Notes: generated by a model not told the origin, from the sequence alone. A DNA stretch of 19,073 nucleotides from an uncultured Lachnospiraceae bacterium (GCA_910579645.1 CAJTVK010000082.1:1-19073), one strand, 5' to 3'. Positions 8,401 through 15,247 are shown, numbered from the stretch's first letter. Numbers and translations: made by a program.

Positions 8401-8721
8401 AAAACTGCGCCCCAATTCCTCTTCTTCCAGTTCCAGCACAATATGCGTATATACATTGGGCATCCGGTCCGCCGGGCGCATGAAAGTTCCTGCCGTGGCA
8501 TCCAACAGCCCCCGGGTATAGGAAGTAACCGTCCTGCTTCCTTTATTTTCCGTGGATTTATTAAAGACGGTGTCACCGTACAGCGCATATTTTATGGCAT
8601 CCAGAAGGACGGATTTTCCGTTCCCGTTCTTTCCTGCAATCAGTGAAAAAGTGCCTATGGGAACAGTGACGCAGCCAAATCCATACCAGTTAACCAAACG
8701 AACGGCTCTTAATAAAATCAT
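5431..8721 (-). CDS. jetC: JetC-like SMC/MukB-type ATPase
   Basis: 1096 aa ATPase of the SMC/MukB type, the motor of Wadjet/MksBEF-like DNA loop extruders. N-terminal head: Walker A GKNGNGKS (30-37) followed by LLDAIKYALYG, as in JetC/MukB. A long Gln/Glu/Lys-rich coiled coil (about 235-460) leads to a hinge-like region (about 480-600, with WRDAIEAYLGKRSYAVLV), then the returning coil (about 610-900). C-terminal head: signature YNSGAEVQIP (996-1005) and Walker B RLVFIDEPFAKMD (1026-1038; Asp1031, Glu1032). All ATPase motifs look intact. I chose the ATG at 8721 because it forms an ATGA overlap with jetB and has GGGGAGG seven bases upstream; a longer reading from 8760 adds 13 unlikely residues. 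Its length fits JetC and is below MukB (about 1480 aa). The nuclease partner JetD is absent downstream. Confidence 0.9.
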   Translation of the reverse strand: MILLRAVRLVNWYGFGCVTVPIGTFSLIAGKNGNGKSVLLDAIKYALYGDTVFNKSTENKGSRTVTSYTRGLLDATAGTFMRPADRMPNVYTHIVLELEEEELGRSFVLGTSIDTDSANGFKVSRYLMEDKKIREIRHTYGEEGGEMPYSTAELQKCLGVKMMDAKEGILKFMQRTGLRLNEQQTIAFRRKLRSIMSYDPDAKIDQFIRESVLEERKVDFSKLAEAKNNIDRLHGVFEVIDAEMKELDEILRLFDRLRQARNVIFEEDVRSTYRKLQRCRREKEAAEQQMETAKRQMAEDGETLEAIARREKELRLSLKQAEEHLADMDCARAIQMAQRSLQETGEEKQRLAGEKQKLLNFQNRVSELLSWLSGENLSVEEKNLLSSLTDFRYPAAQKAGGVENLCRLAGRHRDNILSDITRIRDEREENKRQQARQQETIDDCNFKKTSFSGIPDYVELKNKINAEFARRGIESEAKFACEYVIGLTDESWRDAIEAYLGKRSYAVLVEPEYYPIADEILNAAADCRAHLFNTRLLMKKRILPEEDSVVRYMEVKHPVARQYFNYQLGRIHAVTKERVCEYENAMSAEGRVSVAMDSFYLRFDKIRFYCLGQETIELNRQRAEERLEKLKEQLGEIESRLKEKEEKRAYLETAQSFFGEYNYDACRLYEEASARYGQQQAELQKLREAQKNNMEYMGLVSSVENLTARLEGMEEERKAVYESKSRMQAQLEVNGAKYAEKQENISVYEDLLKEYERRNLHSCRKALADEEENGGGQVSSTAPKDRERLERELREAERELTGAQSAYNAHRDADSRLPLTEDGRAAYADRRARIWMDNLQEIRQELEEQTRRYAEIFKNEFVLTVLKSCESAREDLKQINAELSRLKFKSQYEFSVKYVKDGSDYEKILEYAHYLKEREELGSADGQMTLDSATSYSNEKGKRLEEDIKEIIGRIVESNDKERIERFADYRNYMTYEILLTNDVLSKAKLSKQSGYNSGAEVQIPYMLILLSALLMIYNDRLNSTRLVFIDEPFAKMDPANVKIMLGFMKEQKLQMIFCAPDKTELIGSECSVILPVLRTQPDLMEIGIVELHEGV

Positions 8722-9365
8722 TCCATATCCTCCCCGTCTTCGCTGTCCCCCTCCTGCCATTCCTCTTCCGCCCGTTCCCCTTCCGGCTGCCCCATATATT
8801 CTGCGGCAACTGTCCTGAATTGATCGATATCCCAGCCAAACTGCAAGGACGGATACAAGGTGATGACCGCTTCTTCCGTCCTGTCCTTTGCGTCATAGTC
8901 AATCAGGCTGTATTTCCTGAAAATTTCCATTGCACCCGAAAGTTTTTTGCTGTCCATGTCCACTTCGTACACTTTCATCTTGTCAATCAAGTCTCCCAAC
9001 GCAACGGTGTTCTCTTCGCGGTACCCCAAGTTCTCCAAATATATTTCCCACAGAACCAGCAGCAGATGATATTGCTCCGCCGTAAAAGAGACGATATTGG
9101 CGCGTTTCAGCCCTACCGTCTCTTCGTCCTGCTCATAAGGCTTTAGCATGGCTACCCCCACATTCCGGTCCACCGCCACATCAAAGCCAATCATCCGCAG
9201 GTAATCGGAAATATCCTGCCGGTTTGACTCCCGGGAAATATAGGAGTACAGCTTTCCGTCCTTCTCCTCTATAATGAAAGTAGCGTCCAACAGCTTGCGG
9301 ACACAACGTTTAAACAGTATGCTGTTTTCTTCCTTTATGCAAATATTTAACCTGATATCGCTCAT
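8718..9365 (-). CDS. jetB: JetB-like KITE subunit (DUF4194/MukE-like)
   Basis: 215 aa. In Wadjet and MukBEF the JetB/MukE subunit is a winged-helix dimer that binds the kleisin and DNA. The protein has the expected order: a helical start (IKEENSILFKRCVRKLLDATFIIEE), a beta-hairpin wing with GKLYSYISRE, a second winged region (TAEQYHLLLVLWEIYLENLG ... GDLIDKM), and KLSGAMEIFRKYSLIDYD before a strand ending ITLYPSLQF. An acidic tail of about 25 residues (EEEWQEGDSEDGEDME) closes it. The ATG directly follows the jetA stop with no gap, and its stop overlaps the jetC start (ATGA). AAGGA inside the end of jetA is the binding site. The assignment rests on size, fold pattern and the A-B-C order. Confidence 0.85.
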   Translation of the reverse strand: MSDIRLNICIKEENSILFKRCVRKLLDATFIIEEKDGKLYSYISRESNRQDISDYLRMIGFDVAVDRNVGVAMLKPYEQDEETVGLKRANIVSFTAEQYHLLLVLWEIYLENLGYREENTVALGDLIDKMKVYEVDMDSKKLSGAMEIFRKYSLIDYDAKDRTEEAVITLYPSLQFGWDIDQFRTVAAEYMGQPEGERAEEEWQEGDSEDGEDME

Positions 9366-10790
9366 TTACTTCTTCCTTCTTATCCTTATATTACTGAGAG
9401 TGGCCGCCTCCGTCTCCATGGTTCCGTCCAAGAACTCCACTTCATACGGGAAATCTTCCGCACCGGAATAAATCATGCCGGCAGCGGCCATCATGGCATC
9501 TTCCCTGCCTGCAATATTTTCCTTAACCACCCGGATTTCATCCCTGTCCCCCAATAAACGGCCGAAATAAGCGGCTGCCTGCCCCACGCCGTACCGGTCC
9601 GGATATTCATGCAGCAGTTCCCCCGTGAGTTTCGCCTTTTCCTCCTCCGACAGTCTGCCTGTCACAATCGCCCCGCTTTTCCTGTTGGGTTTCCGCTTTT
9701 TTCTTCGTTCAATGGATTTTCTTCCCACATATTTGCAGGACTGCAGCCGGAAGCTTTCCGACAATGCCAGGATTGCCCCCTGCTTTTCCTCCCTGCCCAG
9801 TTCTTTCAGCGTCAGCAGCAAGTCATTCAGGCAGGACTGCATATTCATATGATTGCCCAGCACCATCAGAATCCTTGTGGAATATAGGTTATAATAGCCG
9901 TTAATCTTCTTATCAATGTAATCCATTTCCTTCGCATACTCATAACCGATGAAATTCTGTATCTCCGACAGCTGTGCGTCCACCGTCTCCTTGGCCTGCC
10001 CCTCTTCCGTCTGCTTTAAGTTCCTGTATTCCTTCACCATATTCCCGTAAACTTCCGTATCCGCAATACGCCGGAGCATCCTCTCTATCTCCGCAATATA
10101 TCCCGGAAGCAGGCCGTCTCTCTTAAGAAAAAAATAATCATTAAAAAAAAGATGCATCATCTCATCTTTCATCAGAAACCGGCCAAAAGAATTCATTTCC
10201 GTCATCCTGATTACCATACACATAATGGAACGAATGCTGTCCTTCAATGCCAGCAGTTCATTTTTCAGGTCCCATACATGGTCCGACAGGGGAACCAGGA
10301 TATTGGAATACGGGCGGACGGCTCTTCCGTGATCGCTGTCAAAGGCGGAATGCAAAATATCATAAACCGCAAAGATATGATTCGTCAGAATGCCGCTTGT
10401 ATCCCGGCGGAAAATTCTTTCTATGGCATCTATAAGCTTCCTGCAGTACGGCAGAACCGTAGCTATATTGTCTCCGTTTCTCCCTATTTCCCTCTCCGCT
10501 ATCCACCCGCAGCGGCGGAAATACGCTAGGATTGCACCGGCATTTTCTGTCTCGGATTTTTTGTTGCTTACCTTCTCTTCCGCATTTTCCGTAAGTTCCT
10601 CTTCTTCCAGCGCATATGCACAGTTGCGCAGATACCATATCAGACAGTCCCTCGCATCCGTCTCATACAGCAGCGGAACGGATTTCGACTTCTCAATCAG
10701 CCGCAGAATACACTCATAATAGATTCTTTTATTTTTACAGCAAAGGGGATTGAAAAAGCGTTCGTACCCCGCATTGTCAAATAAAATCAT
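9366..10790 (-). CDS. jetA: JetA-like kleisin subunit (DUF5716-like, Wadjet type III style)
   Basis: 474 aa. JetA is the kleisin-like subunit that bridges the JetC heads and binds JetB. The N-terminus (MILFDNAGYERFFNPLCCKNKRIYYECI) and the overall pattern are those I associate with the JetA family of clostridial Wadjet type III operons. The middle is mostly helical, a Lys/Arg cluster (RKSIERRKKRKPNRK) lies near residue 375, and the C-terminus is basic (NIRIRRKK). The ATG at 10790 is chosen because it forms an ATGA overlap with the stop of the sensor kinase and has AGGA three bases upstream. A longer reading from 10886 runs inside the kinase gene and is rejected. Translational coupling of a kleisin to a histidine kinase is unusual. 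Confidence 0.85.
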   Translation of the reverse strand: MILFDNAGYERFFNPLCCKNKRIYYECILRLIEKSKSVPLLYETDARDCLIWYLRNCAYALEEEELTENAEEKVSNKKSETENAGAILAYFRRCGWIAEREIGRNGDNIATVLPYCRKLIDAIERIFRRDTSGILTNHIFAVYDILHSAFDSDHGRAVRPYSNILVPLSDHVWDLKNELLALKDSIRSIMCMVIRMTEMNSFGRFLMKDEMMHLFFNDYFFLKRDGLLPGYIAEIERMLRRIADTEVYGNMVKEYRNLKQTEEGQAKETVDAQLSEIQNFIGYEYAKEMDYIDKKINGYYNLYSTRILMVLGNHMNMQSCLNDLLLTLKELGREEKQGAILALSESFRLQSCKYVGRKSIERRKKRKPNRKSGAIVTGRLSEEEKAKLTGELLHEYPDRYGVGQAAAYFGRLLGDRDEIRVVKENIAGREDAMMAAAGMIYSGAEDFPYEVEFLDGTMETEAATLSNIRIRRKK

Positions 10791-11869
10791 TCTTCCTGCC
10801 CAAACCCTAAAATCACTCTGGTTCCCTTTCCTTCCTCCGACTTCGTCTCCATGGTATGCCCAAGCCTCTGCATAATTTTTCTGCACAGATATAAGCCGAT
10901 TCCTGTGGACTTCCGGTCCATCCTTCCGTTATATCCGGTAAATCCCTTATCGAAAATACGCGGCAGATCCTCTGCCCGTATCCCAATTCCCGTATCCTCT
11001 ATCACCACATAATCCACTGCCTTGTTGCGTTTCTTTCCGCTGCCGTCCGCCCCGTAAATACATATCCCCCCGGTATTTGTATATTTCAGCGCATTTGCCA
11101 AAAGCTGCTCTATCACGAACCCCAGCCATTTTTCGTCCGTCACCGCCCGGCATGCAAAGTCTTCCATGGAAAACGACAGGCCGCTCCCGATAAAAAGCAC
11201 GCTGTACTTCTTCACTGCCCGCTTCATAATGACGGATATGTCATATTTTTTCAGCAGCATGTCCCCCGACATGCTGTCCAGCCTGGCATAATGCAATGCC
11301 ATTTCCGCATACTGCTCTATCTTGAACAGTTCTTCTGCCGCCTGCTTCCGCCTTTCTTTCCCTTCCGCCCCGCTTTCCTCTTCCATCCTTTGCTGCAGCA
11401 GGCGCAGGGCCGCAATGGGCGTTTTAATCTGATGAATCCACATTGTGTAATAATCCGCCATATCCGCCGCTTTTTCATCCAACTCGGAAATCAGCCGCCG
11501 GTTCTCTTCCCGGGCAGAGTGTACCATGGCATGATACAGGCACTCCTCCGCCCCTTTCGCAGCCGGCAGGCGGTAATCATTCTCCCCGCCGGCCTCCATA
11601 GCTTCCTCCAGCTGCCGGTATCTTTTGCAATAAAGAAAAAAATCAGCCGCACAGGCCACTGTCATAAAAAAGAGGGAAACATACATGGCATACAGCATAT
11701 TCCTGACAACAATGTCATATCCATACAAGCCTGCCACAGCCAGAAACATCAATATAATCACTGCCGGCAGTGCCAGCCACAGGCTTCTTTCTTTTACATA
11801 ATGAAGAAACAGCCTCCGCAGGCTCATCCCCTGCTTCCGTAACCGCCCTTCCAACCCCTTCTCATCCAC
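10787..11869 (-). CDS. Bce-type intramembrane-sensing histidine kinase
   Basis: About 360 aa. Two close membrane segments (about 31-50 and 57-80) with almost no external loop mark an intramembrane-sensing kinase. HisKA has WIHQIKTPIAALRLL (His146), as in BceS. The ATPase domain shows EQLLANALKYTN (Asn259), EDTGIGI (291-297), DKGFTGYNGR (308-317) and STGIGLYLC (321-329), a run typical of the Bce group. Bce kinases usually detect antimicrobial peptides through a partner BceAB transporter; no such transporter is in this window. The start is uncertain: a GTG at 11869 with an AGGG/GGTGG site, or an ATG at 11827 just before the first membrane segment. The stop overlaps jetA by 4 bp. Its regulator lies 223 bp upstream across a tandem repeat. 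Confidence 0.92.
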   Translation of the reverse strand: MDEKGLEGRLRKQGMSLRRLFLHYVKERSLWLALPAVIILMFLAVAGLYGYDIVVRNMLYAMYVSLFFMTVACAADFFLYCKRYRQLEEAMEAGGENDYRLPAAKGAEECLYHAMVHSAREENRRLISELDEKAADMADYYTMWIHQIKTPIAALRLLQQRMEEESGAEGKERRKQAAEELFKIEQYAEMALHYARLDSMSGDMLLKKYDISVIMKRAVKKYSVLFIGSGLSFSMEDFACRAVTDEKWLGFVIEQLLANALKYTNTGGICIYGADGSGKKRNKAVDYVVIEDTGIGIRAEDLPRIFDKGFTGYNGRMDRKSTGIGLYLCRKIMQRLGHTMETKSEEGKGTRVILGFGQEE

Positions 11870-11904
11870 TCTGCCGTCACCACCCTTTCAAAACATGCAG
11901 TGCC

Positions 11905-12050
11905 GCAGGCCTTTCCGCAGGCTTCCCCTTTCCCTTGCCACGGCAGGCACTTACACATGCTTCCTCTCTCCCTTGCCAAGGCTGCCACTTCCGCAGCCTT
12001 CCCCTCTCTCCTGCCAAGGAGCGCACCCCGCAAACCTCTCTCCTAATCCG
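11905..12050. repeat. 38 bp imperfect tandem repeat between regulator and kinase genes
   Basis: Units begin near 11905, 11943, 11981 and 12019, an exact 38 bp period with about 3.8 copies and no spacers. On the plus strand each full unit has the form GCAGGC-xCTTxC-GCAGGCTTCC-CCTCTCCC-TTGCCA; the fourth copy is degenerate. Read on the minus (coding) strand, each unit holds a purine-rich GGGAGAGAGG stretch that resembles a ribosome binding site, and the units contain GC-rich short inverted segments. The period is not a multiple of three. The array lies in the 223 bp gap between the response regulator (ends 12093) and the kinase (starts 11869). Confidence 0.8.
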
Positions 12051-12092
12051 CCGGCTGCGGAAGCTTCACGGGCGGCACAGGCCGTTCCTGCT

Positions 12093-12764
12093 TTATCCCA
12101 GCTGATATCCTACGCCTTTTTTCGTCAGGATAAGATTCTCGATGCCTTCCGCTTCCAGTTTCTTCCGCAGCCGGTTTATGTTTACCGTCAGCGTATTATC
12201 GTCCACAAAGCATTCGTCGTCCCACAATTTTTTCATAATGCTTTCCCTGGATACCGCCTCACCCGCATGCTCGAACAGAACCTGCAGGATACGGAATTCA
12301 TTTCTGGATAAATCCGTCTTCCCACCCCGAAACTCCAGGGACATTTCCGGCACATTCAGAATCATGCCTTTATATTCCAGCAATGCCGTCCGGTTATGGA
12401 ATGCATAAGTACGCCGGAGCACCGCCTGTATTTTGGCCGCCAGCACGTCCAAGTCAAAGGGCTTGGAAATAAAATCATCTCCGCCCATATTCACTGCCAT
12501 CACGATATTCATATTGTCGGACGCGGAGGAAATAAAAATAATGGGAACCTGGGATACCTTCCTTATTTCCCCGCACCAGTAATACCCGTTATAAAAAGGC
12601 AGGCCTATATCCATCAGAACCAAATGGGGCGCGGATTTCCCGAAAGTCCCAAGCACGTTGGAAAAATCGGTGACCGTCTCCGCTTCATACCCCCATTTCT
12701 GCATATGCCTGCCAATCTCGCCGGCAATAATATTATCGTCTTCCACAATAAGAATCTTGTACAT
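12093..12764 (-). CDS. Bce-type (OmpR-family) response regulator
   Basis: 223 aa. Receiver domain with Glu8-Asp9-Asp10, phosphoacceptor Asp52 in LMDIGLPFYNGYYWC, and Lys101 in ISKPFD. The LPFYNGYYWCGEIR and SSASDNMNIVMAVNMGGDDF stretches are typical of BceR-like regulators. The C-terminal winged helix holds LSRNEFRILQVLFEH, DDNTLTVNINRLRKKL and KKGVGYQLG. The ATG at 12764 has GGGG six bases upstream and lies 2 bp after the stop of the carboxypeptidase gene, so both are on one message. In known cases BceR activates transporter genes; here the nearest target candidates are its own operon, including the carboxypeptidase and jetABC. No clear Bce-type operator was found upstream of the operon promoter. 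Confidence 0.93.
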   Translation of the reverse strand: MYKILIVEDDNIIAGEIGRHMQKWGYEAETVTDFSNVLGTFGKSAPHLVLMDIGLPFYNGYYWCGEIRKVSQVPIIFISSASDNMNIVMAVNMGGDDFISKPFDLDVLAAKIQAVLRRTYAFHNRTALLEYKGMILNVPEMSLEFRGGKTDLSRNEFRILQVLFEHAGEAVSRESIMKKLWDDECFVDDNTLTVNINRLRKKLEAEGIENLILTKKGVGYQLG

Positions 12765-12766
12765 AC

Positions 12767-14041
12767 TTACCCCATATATTTTTTATACATATTTACATGG
12801 TCATAAATGCATTTCCATCCGGAATAAGCATCCGCCGTGGCGCAGATATACCGCTTCCCGTCTTTGTCCACCCCATAGCTGACCGCGCAGTTCCCGGACT
12901 GCAGCACATAGCCGGTCTTGCCGCCTACTACCTCGCCGCCCGCATCTTTATCCTCGATACGCCGCAAGAACCAGTTGGAAATAATAATCCCCTCCGGATG
13001 CTGCTCGGTTTCGGAGGTAGTATATGTATGGGCGGACAGCACCTTCCTGCAAAGGTCGTTATTGACGGCGTTATCCATTATGACAGCCATGTCGTATACC
13101 GAACAGTAATGATTGTCGTCATAAATTCCCACACAGTTGGTAAAATGTGCCGATTCCGACAATCCCAGTTCTTTCAGCTTGTCGTTCATCATTTCCACGA
13201 AAGCCTCCTGAGAACCGGCCACATATGTCGCCAGCGCCACTGCCGCATCCGCGCCGGACGGCAGTATGGTGCCGTAAAGCAAATCCCTTACCGTCACCGT
13301 CTCCCCTTTTTCAAAACCCGCAACACTGCAGTCATTCACATAGCAATAATCCGTAATCTCGCCGGTGATTGTAAATGTATCGTCCAAATCGGCAATATTC
13401 TCCACTGCCACCAGCAGCGTCAGCACTTTTGTCATGGATGCCGGATACATCCGGCTTTTGGCATCCCGCCGCAGCAGGATATTGCCGCTGTCAATATCCA
13501 CCAGAATTGCATATTTGCTGGCCACGTCCTCTCCCGGCGACGTGGTCTGGTCCGTAGCGTTATACTTCCCTGCGGTAATGACAATTCCCGATTTGCCCGC
13601 CTTCTCTTCCCCGTCTGCAGCCGCGCCGTCATAGGAATCGCCGCTGCCGGAACCTGTACTCACGGTATCCTGTGCGCTGCCGGCGGGAAAACCGTCCGCC
13701 CCTTCCCGCAGGCCGGGCTGTCCGCCGGTATCTGCGCCGTTCCCGTCCGCCTGCGGGCTTCTCGGACTGTCCCCCGGCTTTCCTGACAAATCCGTATTTT
13801 CCGTTCCTCCGGTCATTTCGGTTCCCTGTCCCGCTCCGGATGCTTCCCTTTCCTCCGCCTTTTTCCTATGGCTGTTTATTCCTACTGCGGCCAAAGCCGC
13901 CAAAAGGACGACGGCTATGGGAACGGCTATTCTCATAATTTTCCTGATAATCATCTGCTTATATTTTTCACGCTGCATCCGCTCTTTCCGCTTTGCCCAC
14001 TGTACCCTGCGCATTCCTTCTTCATCAAATTGTTCTTCCAT
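12767..14041 (-). CDS. membrane-anchored serine D-Ala-D-Ala carboxypeptidase (peptidase S11)
   Basis: 424 aa. Removes the terminal D-Ala from peptidoglycan pentapeptides and so limits cross-linking. A short basic cytoplasmic tail is followed by one membrane helix (about 36-55), a low-complexity Gly/Ser/Asp-rich linker (about 60-170) and the penicillin-binding domain. Motifs: SMTK (Ser202, Lys205), SGA at 262-264 in LPSGADAA where most S11 enzymes have SGN or SAN, and KTG (375-377) in VGGKTGYV. The extracytoplasmic domain follows the anchor, so it is a type II membrane protein rather than the C-terminally anchored PBP5 type. I chose the ATG at 14041 (AGGGAG seven bases upstream). A TTG at 14122 lies in the promoter, and an ATG at 14074 would leave almost no leader. 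First gene of the cluster, 2 bp before the Bce-type regulator. Confidence 0.9.
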   Translation of the reverse strand: MEEQFDEEGMRRVQWAKRKERMQREKYKQMIIRKIMRIAVPIAVVLLAALAAVGINSHRKKAEEREASGAGQGTEMTGGTENTDLSGKPGDSPRSPQADGNGADTGGQPGLREGADGFPAGSAQDTVSTGSGSGDSYDGAAADGEEKAGKSGIVITAGKYNATDQTTSPGEDVASKYAILVDIDSGNILLRRDAKSRMYPASMTKVLTLLVAVENIADLDDTFTITGEITDYCYVNDCSVAGFEKGETVTVRDLLYGTILPSGADAAVALATYVAGSQEAFVEMMNDKLKELGLSESAHFTNCVGIYDDNHYCSVYDMAVIMDNAVNNDLCRKVLSAHTYTTSETEQHPEGIIISNWFLRRIEDKDAGGEVVGGKTGYVLQSGNCAVSYGVDKDGKRYICATADAYSGWKCIYDHVNMYKKYMG

Positions 14042-14093
14042 ATCATCGCTCCCTACCGCTGTTTCCGAAATCATACCTTCTGCCGTGGTTTTG

Positions 14094-14122
14094 ATTATAG
14101 CATGATGAAAAATGGCGTGCAA
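14094..14122 (-). promoter_or_regulatory. strong promoter of the carboxypeptidase-TCS-jet cluster
   Basis: On the minus strand, TTGCAC (14117-14122) and a perfect TATAAT (14094-14099) are separated by 17 bases. Transcription should start near 14087, 46 bases before the ATG at 14041. It is the only strong promoter I see ahead of the carboxypeptidase, response regulator, kinase and jetABC genes. Confidence 0.8.
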
Positions 14123-14184
14123 TGGTTTTTGTGAGGAAATGCGTTTTCGTTAATTTTTTGGGGGTAGGGGAAGCGGAGGGGAAC

Positions 14185-14510
14185 GTGGCTTACGGAGGGG
14201 TTCCGCGGGCCGGAGGGGCTATTTCCCGGGGTGGGCTGCAAACTTGCCGGGGCGGTAGATGGTTTTCTGACTGCAGCATCAAAAATGAGATATTTCTAAC
14301 TGTTTTTTCCTTCCTGTTTGCTGCCACGGCGGCTAAACTCCCTTCGGTCAGACAACGCCGCCTAAATCGGCAGCAAACAGGAAGGAAAAAACAGTAAGAA
14401 ATATCATCATTTTTTTGAATGCAGTCAGAAAACCATCTACCGCCCCGGCAAGTTTGCAGCCCACCCCGGGAAACAGCCCCTCCGGCCCACGGAACCCCTC
14501 CGTAAGCCAC
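14185..14510. repeat. 326 bp near-perfect foldback (long inverted repeat)
   Basis: Arms 14185-14325 and 14369-14510 are reverse complements over about 141 bases with only three single-base differences and one variable patch of about 13 bases (near 14276-14290 and 14404-14417). The 43-base centre holds a further GGCGGC/GCCGCC pair around a small loop. Reading frames on the two strands look alike here only because of the symmetry; they are not genes. The element lies in the divergent gap between the carboxypeptidase promoter and the hemerythrin gene. It has no transposase, so it is either a non-autonomous foldback element or a structure with its own role. It would form a very stable cruciform or RNA hairpin. 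From 14511 to 14738 I see only AT-rich leader and a weak TTGATT/TAAGAT promoter candidate. Confidence 0.9.
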
Positions 14511-14738
14511 TGTGTATCGGCAAATGTAGAATTAGTGAATAATTATCGGTATAGTGATTTGAGATATTTTTCTTGTAACGGTCTTGATTCTGTTCGGAAA
14601 AGGAAGTAAGATATATTCGGTGATGCTATGGGAGATGTTGTTGCGTTTGGATTTATGATGTTTCCTTATAGTGAATTTTTTATTACAAAATATTTGTTTA
14701 TGCCCGGAATTAAGAACGGACAGGAATGGAGGATTTGT

Positions 14739-15140
14739 ATGTATGAAATGAAACCGGAGTATTATACGGGGGTTGAATTTATTGACCGGGAGCATACTAG
14801 GCTCTTTGAACTGGCGCAGGAAACGCATGAATTGTTATATGACAGTCTTCTGGTGGATAAATCGGACAAAATTGTGGAACTGGTTTCCGAATTGATTAAT
14901 TACACAAGAACGCATTTTGCTCATGAAGAAGAGTATCAGAAGAGCATAAACTATCCTTACATACCGCAGCATGCCGCTCAGCACCGTCAGTTCGAGGATC
15001 GGCTGGCGGAAATTGACTTGGGTTCTATGTCCGATGATTTTGATGAGCAGGATGAAACCGTGCAGGAAATTCTGGATTTTCTCATAGATTGGCTTATTAA
15101 TCATATCATGCGGGTAGATATGACGTTGGTGCAGAAATAA
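14739..15140 (+). CDS. bacteriohemerythrin, single domain
   Basis: 133 aa di-iron protein that binds oxygen. All seven iron ligands are visible: His19 (DREH), His59 and Glu63 (HFAHE), His78 and His82 (HAAQH), His122 and Asp127 (HIMRVD). In bacteria such proteins store, deliver or sense oxygen, and in anaerobes may protect from it. The ATG at 14739 has GGAGG six bases upstream; the open frame extends to 14628 but that part has no ribosome binding site and no homology to the domain. It stands alone, and it converges on a gene whose product has the same domain. Transcription probably stops in the perfect hairpin at 15198-15246. Confidence 0.92.
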   Translation: MYEMKPEYYTGVEFIDREHTRLFELAQETHELLYDSLLVDKSDKIVELVSELINYTRTHFAHEEEYQKSINYPYIPQHAAQHRQFEDRLAEIDLGSMSDDFDEQDETVQEILDFLIDWLINHIMRVDMTLVQK

Positions 15141-15169
15141 GCTGCTACTAAAATAATATTGCCCGTTTC

Positions 15170-15247
15170 CGGAATAATATTTTTTCGGTTCTTGGAAAAA
15201 CGCCGGGACTAAGGAACTGTATTTTAGTTCCTTAGTCCCGGTGTTTC
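15170..15247. terminator. hairpin element copy B, probable two-way terminator
   Basis: A 21 bp stem (15198-15218 with 15226-15246, one G-T pair) closes on the 7-base loop GTATTTT. The minus strand ends in GGCGTTTTT, the plus strand in GTGTTTCT, so it can end both the hemerythrin transcript and the opposing receiver-fusion transcript. The flank (AATAAT-TTTTTT, CGG, CTT, GAAAAACGCCGG) and the loop match element A near 691-763, while stem bases differ in a paired manner. Confidence 0.8.

Noticed and set aside
5365..8818. Several long plus-strand open frames opposite jetC
   Set aside because: They are shadows of the strongly coding minus strand, with odd composition, no recognisable domains and no ribosome binding sites.
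10791..10886. N-terminal extension of JetA by 32 residues
   Set aside because: It overlaps the conserved end of the kinase gene; the ATG at 10790 has a binding site and an ATGA overlap.
11824..12033. 69 aa frame within the tandem repeat
   Set aside because: It is a product of the repeat reading open in one frame and overlaps the kinase start; no family resemblance.
11905..12050. CRISPR array
   Set aside because: The 38 bp units are directly joined with no spacers and the copies are degenerate; no cas genes nearby.
14122..14510. Two similar-looking proteins on opposite strands (about 91 and 106 aa)
   Set aside because: They arise only because the 326 bp foldback reads the same on both strands; no ribosome binding site and low-complexity composition.
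14628..14738. N-terminal extension of the bacteriohemerythrin
   Set aside because: GGAGG is placed correctly for the ATG at 14739, and the extension is not part of the hemerythrin fold.
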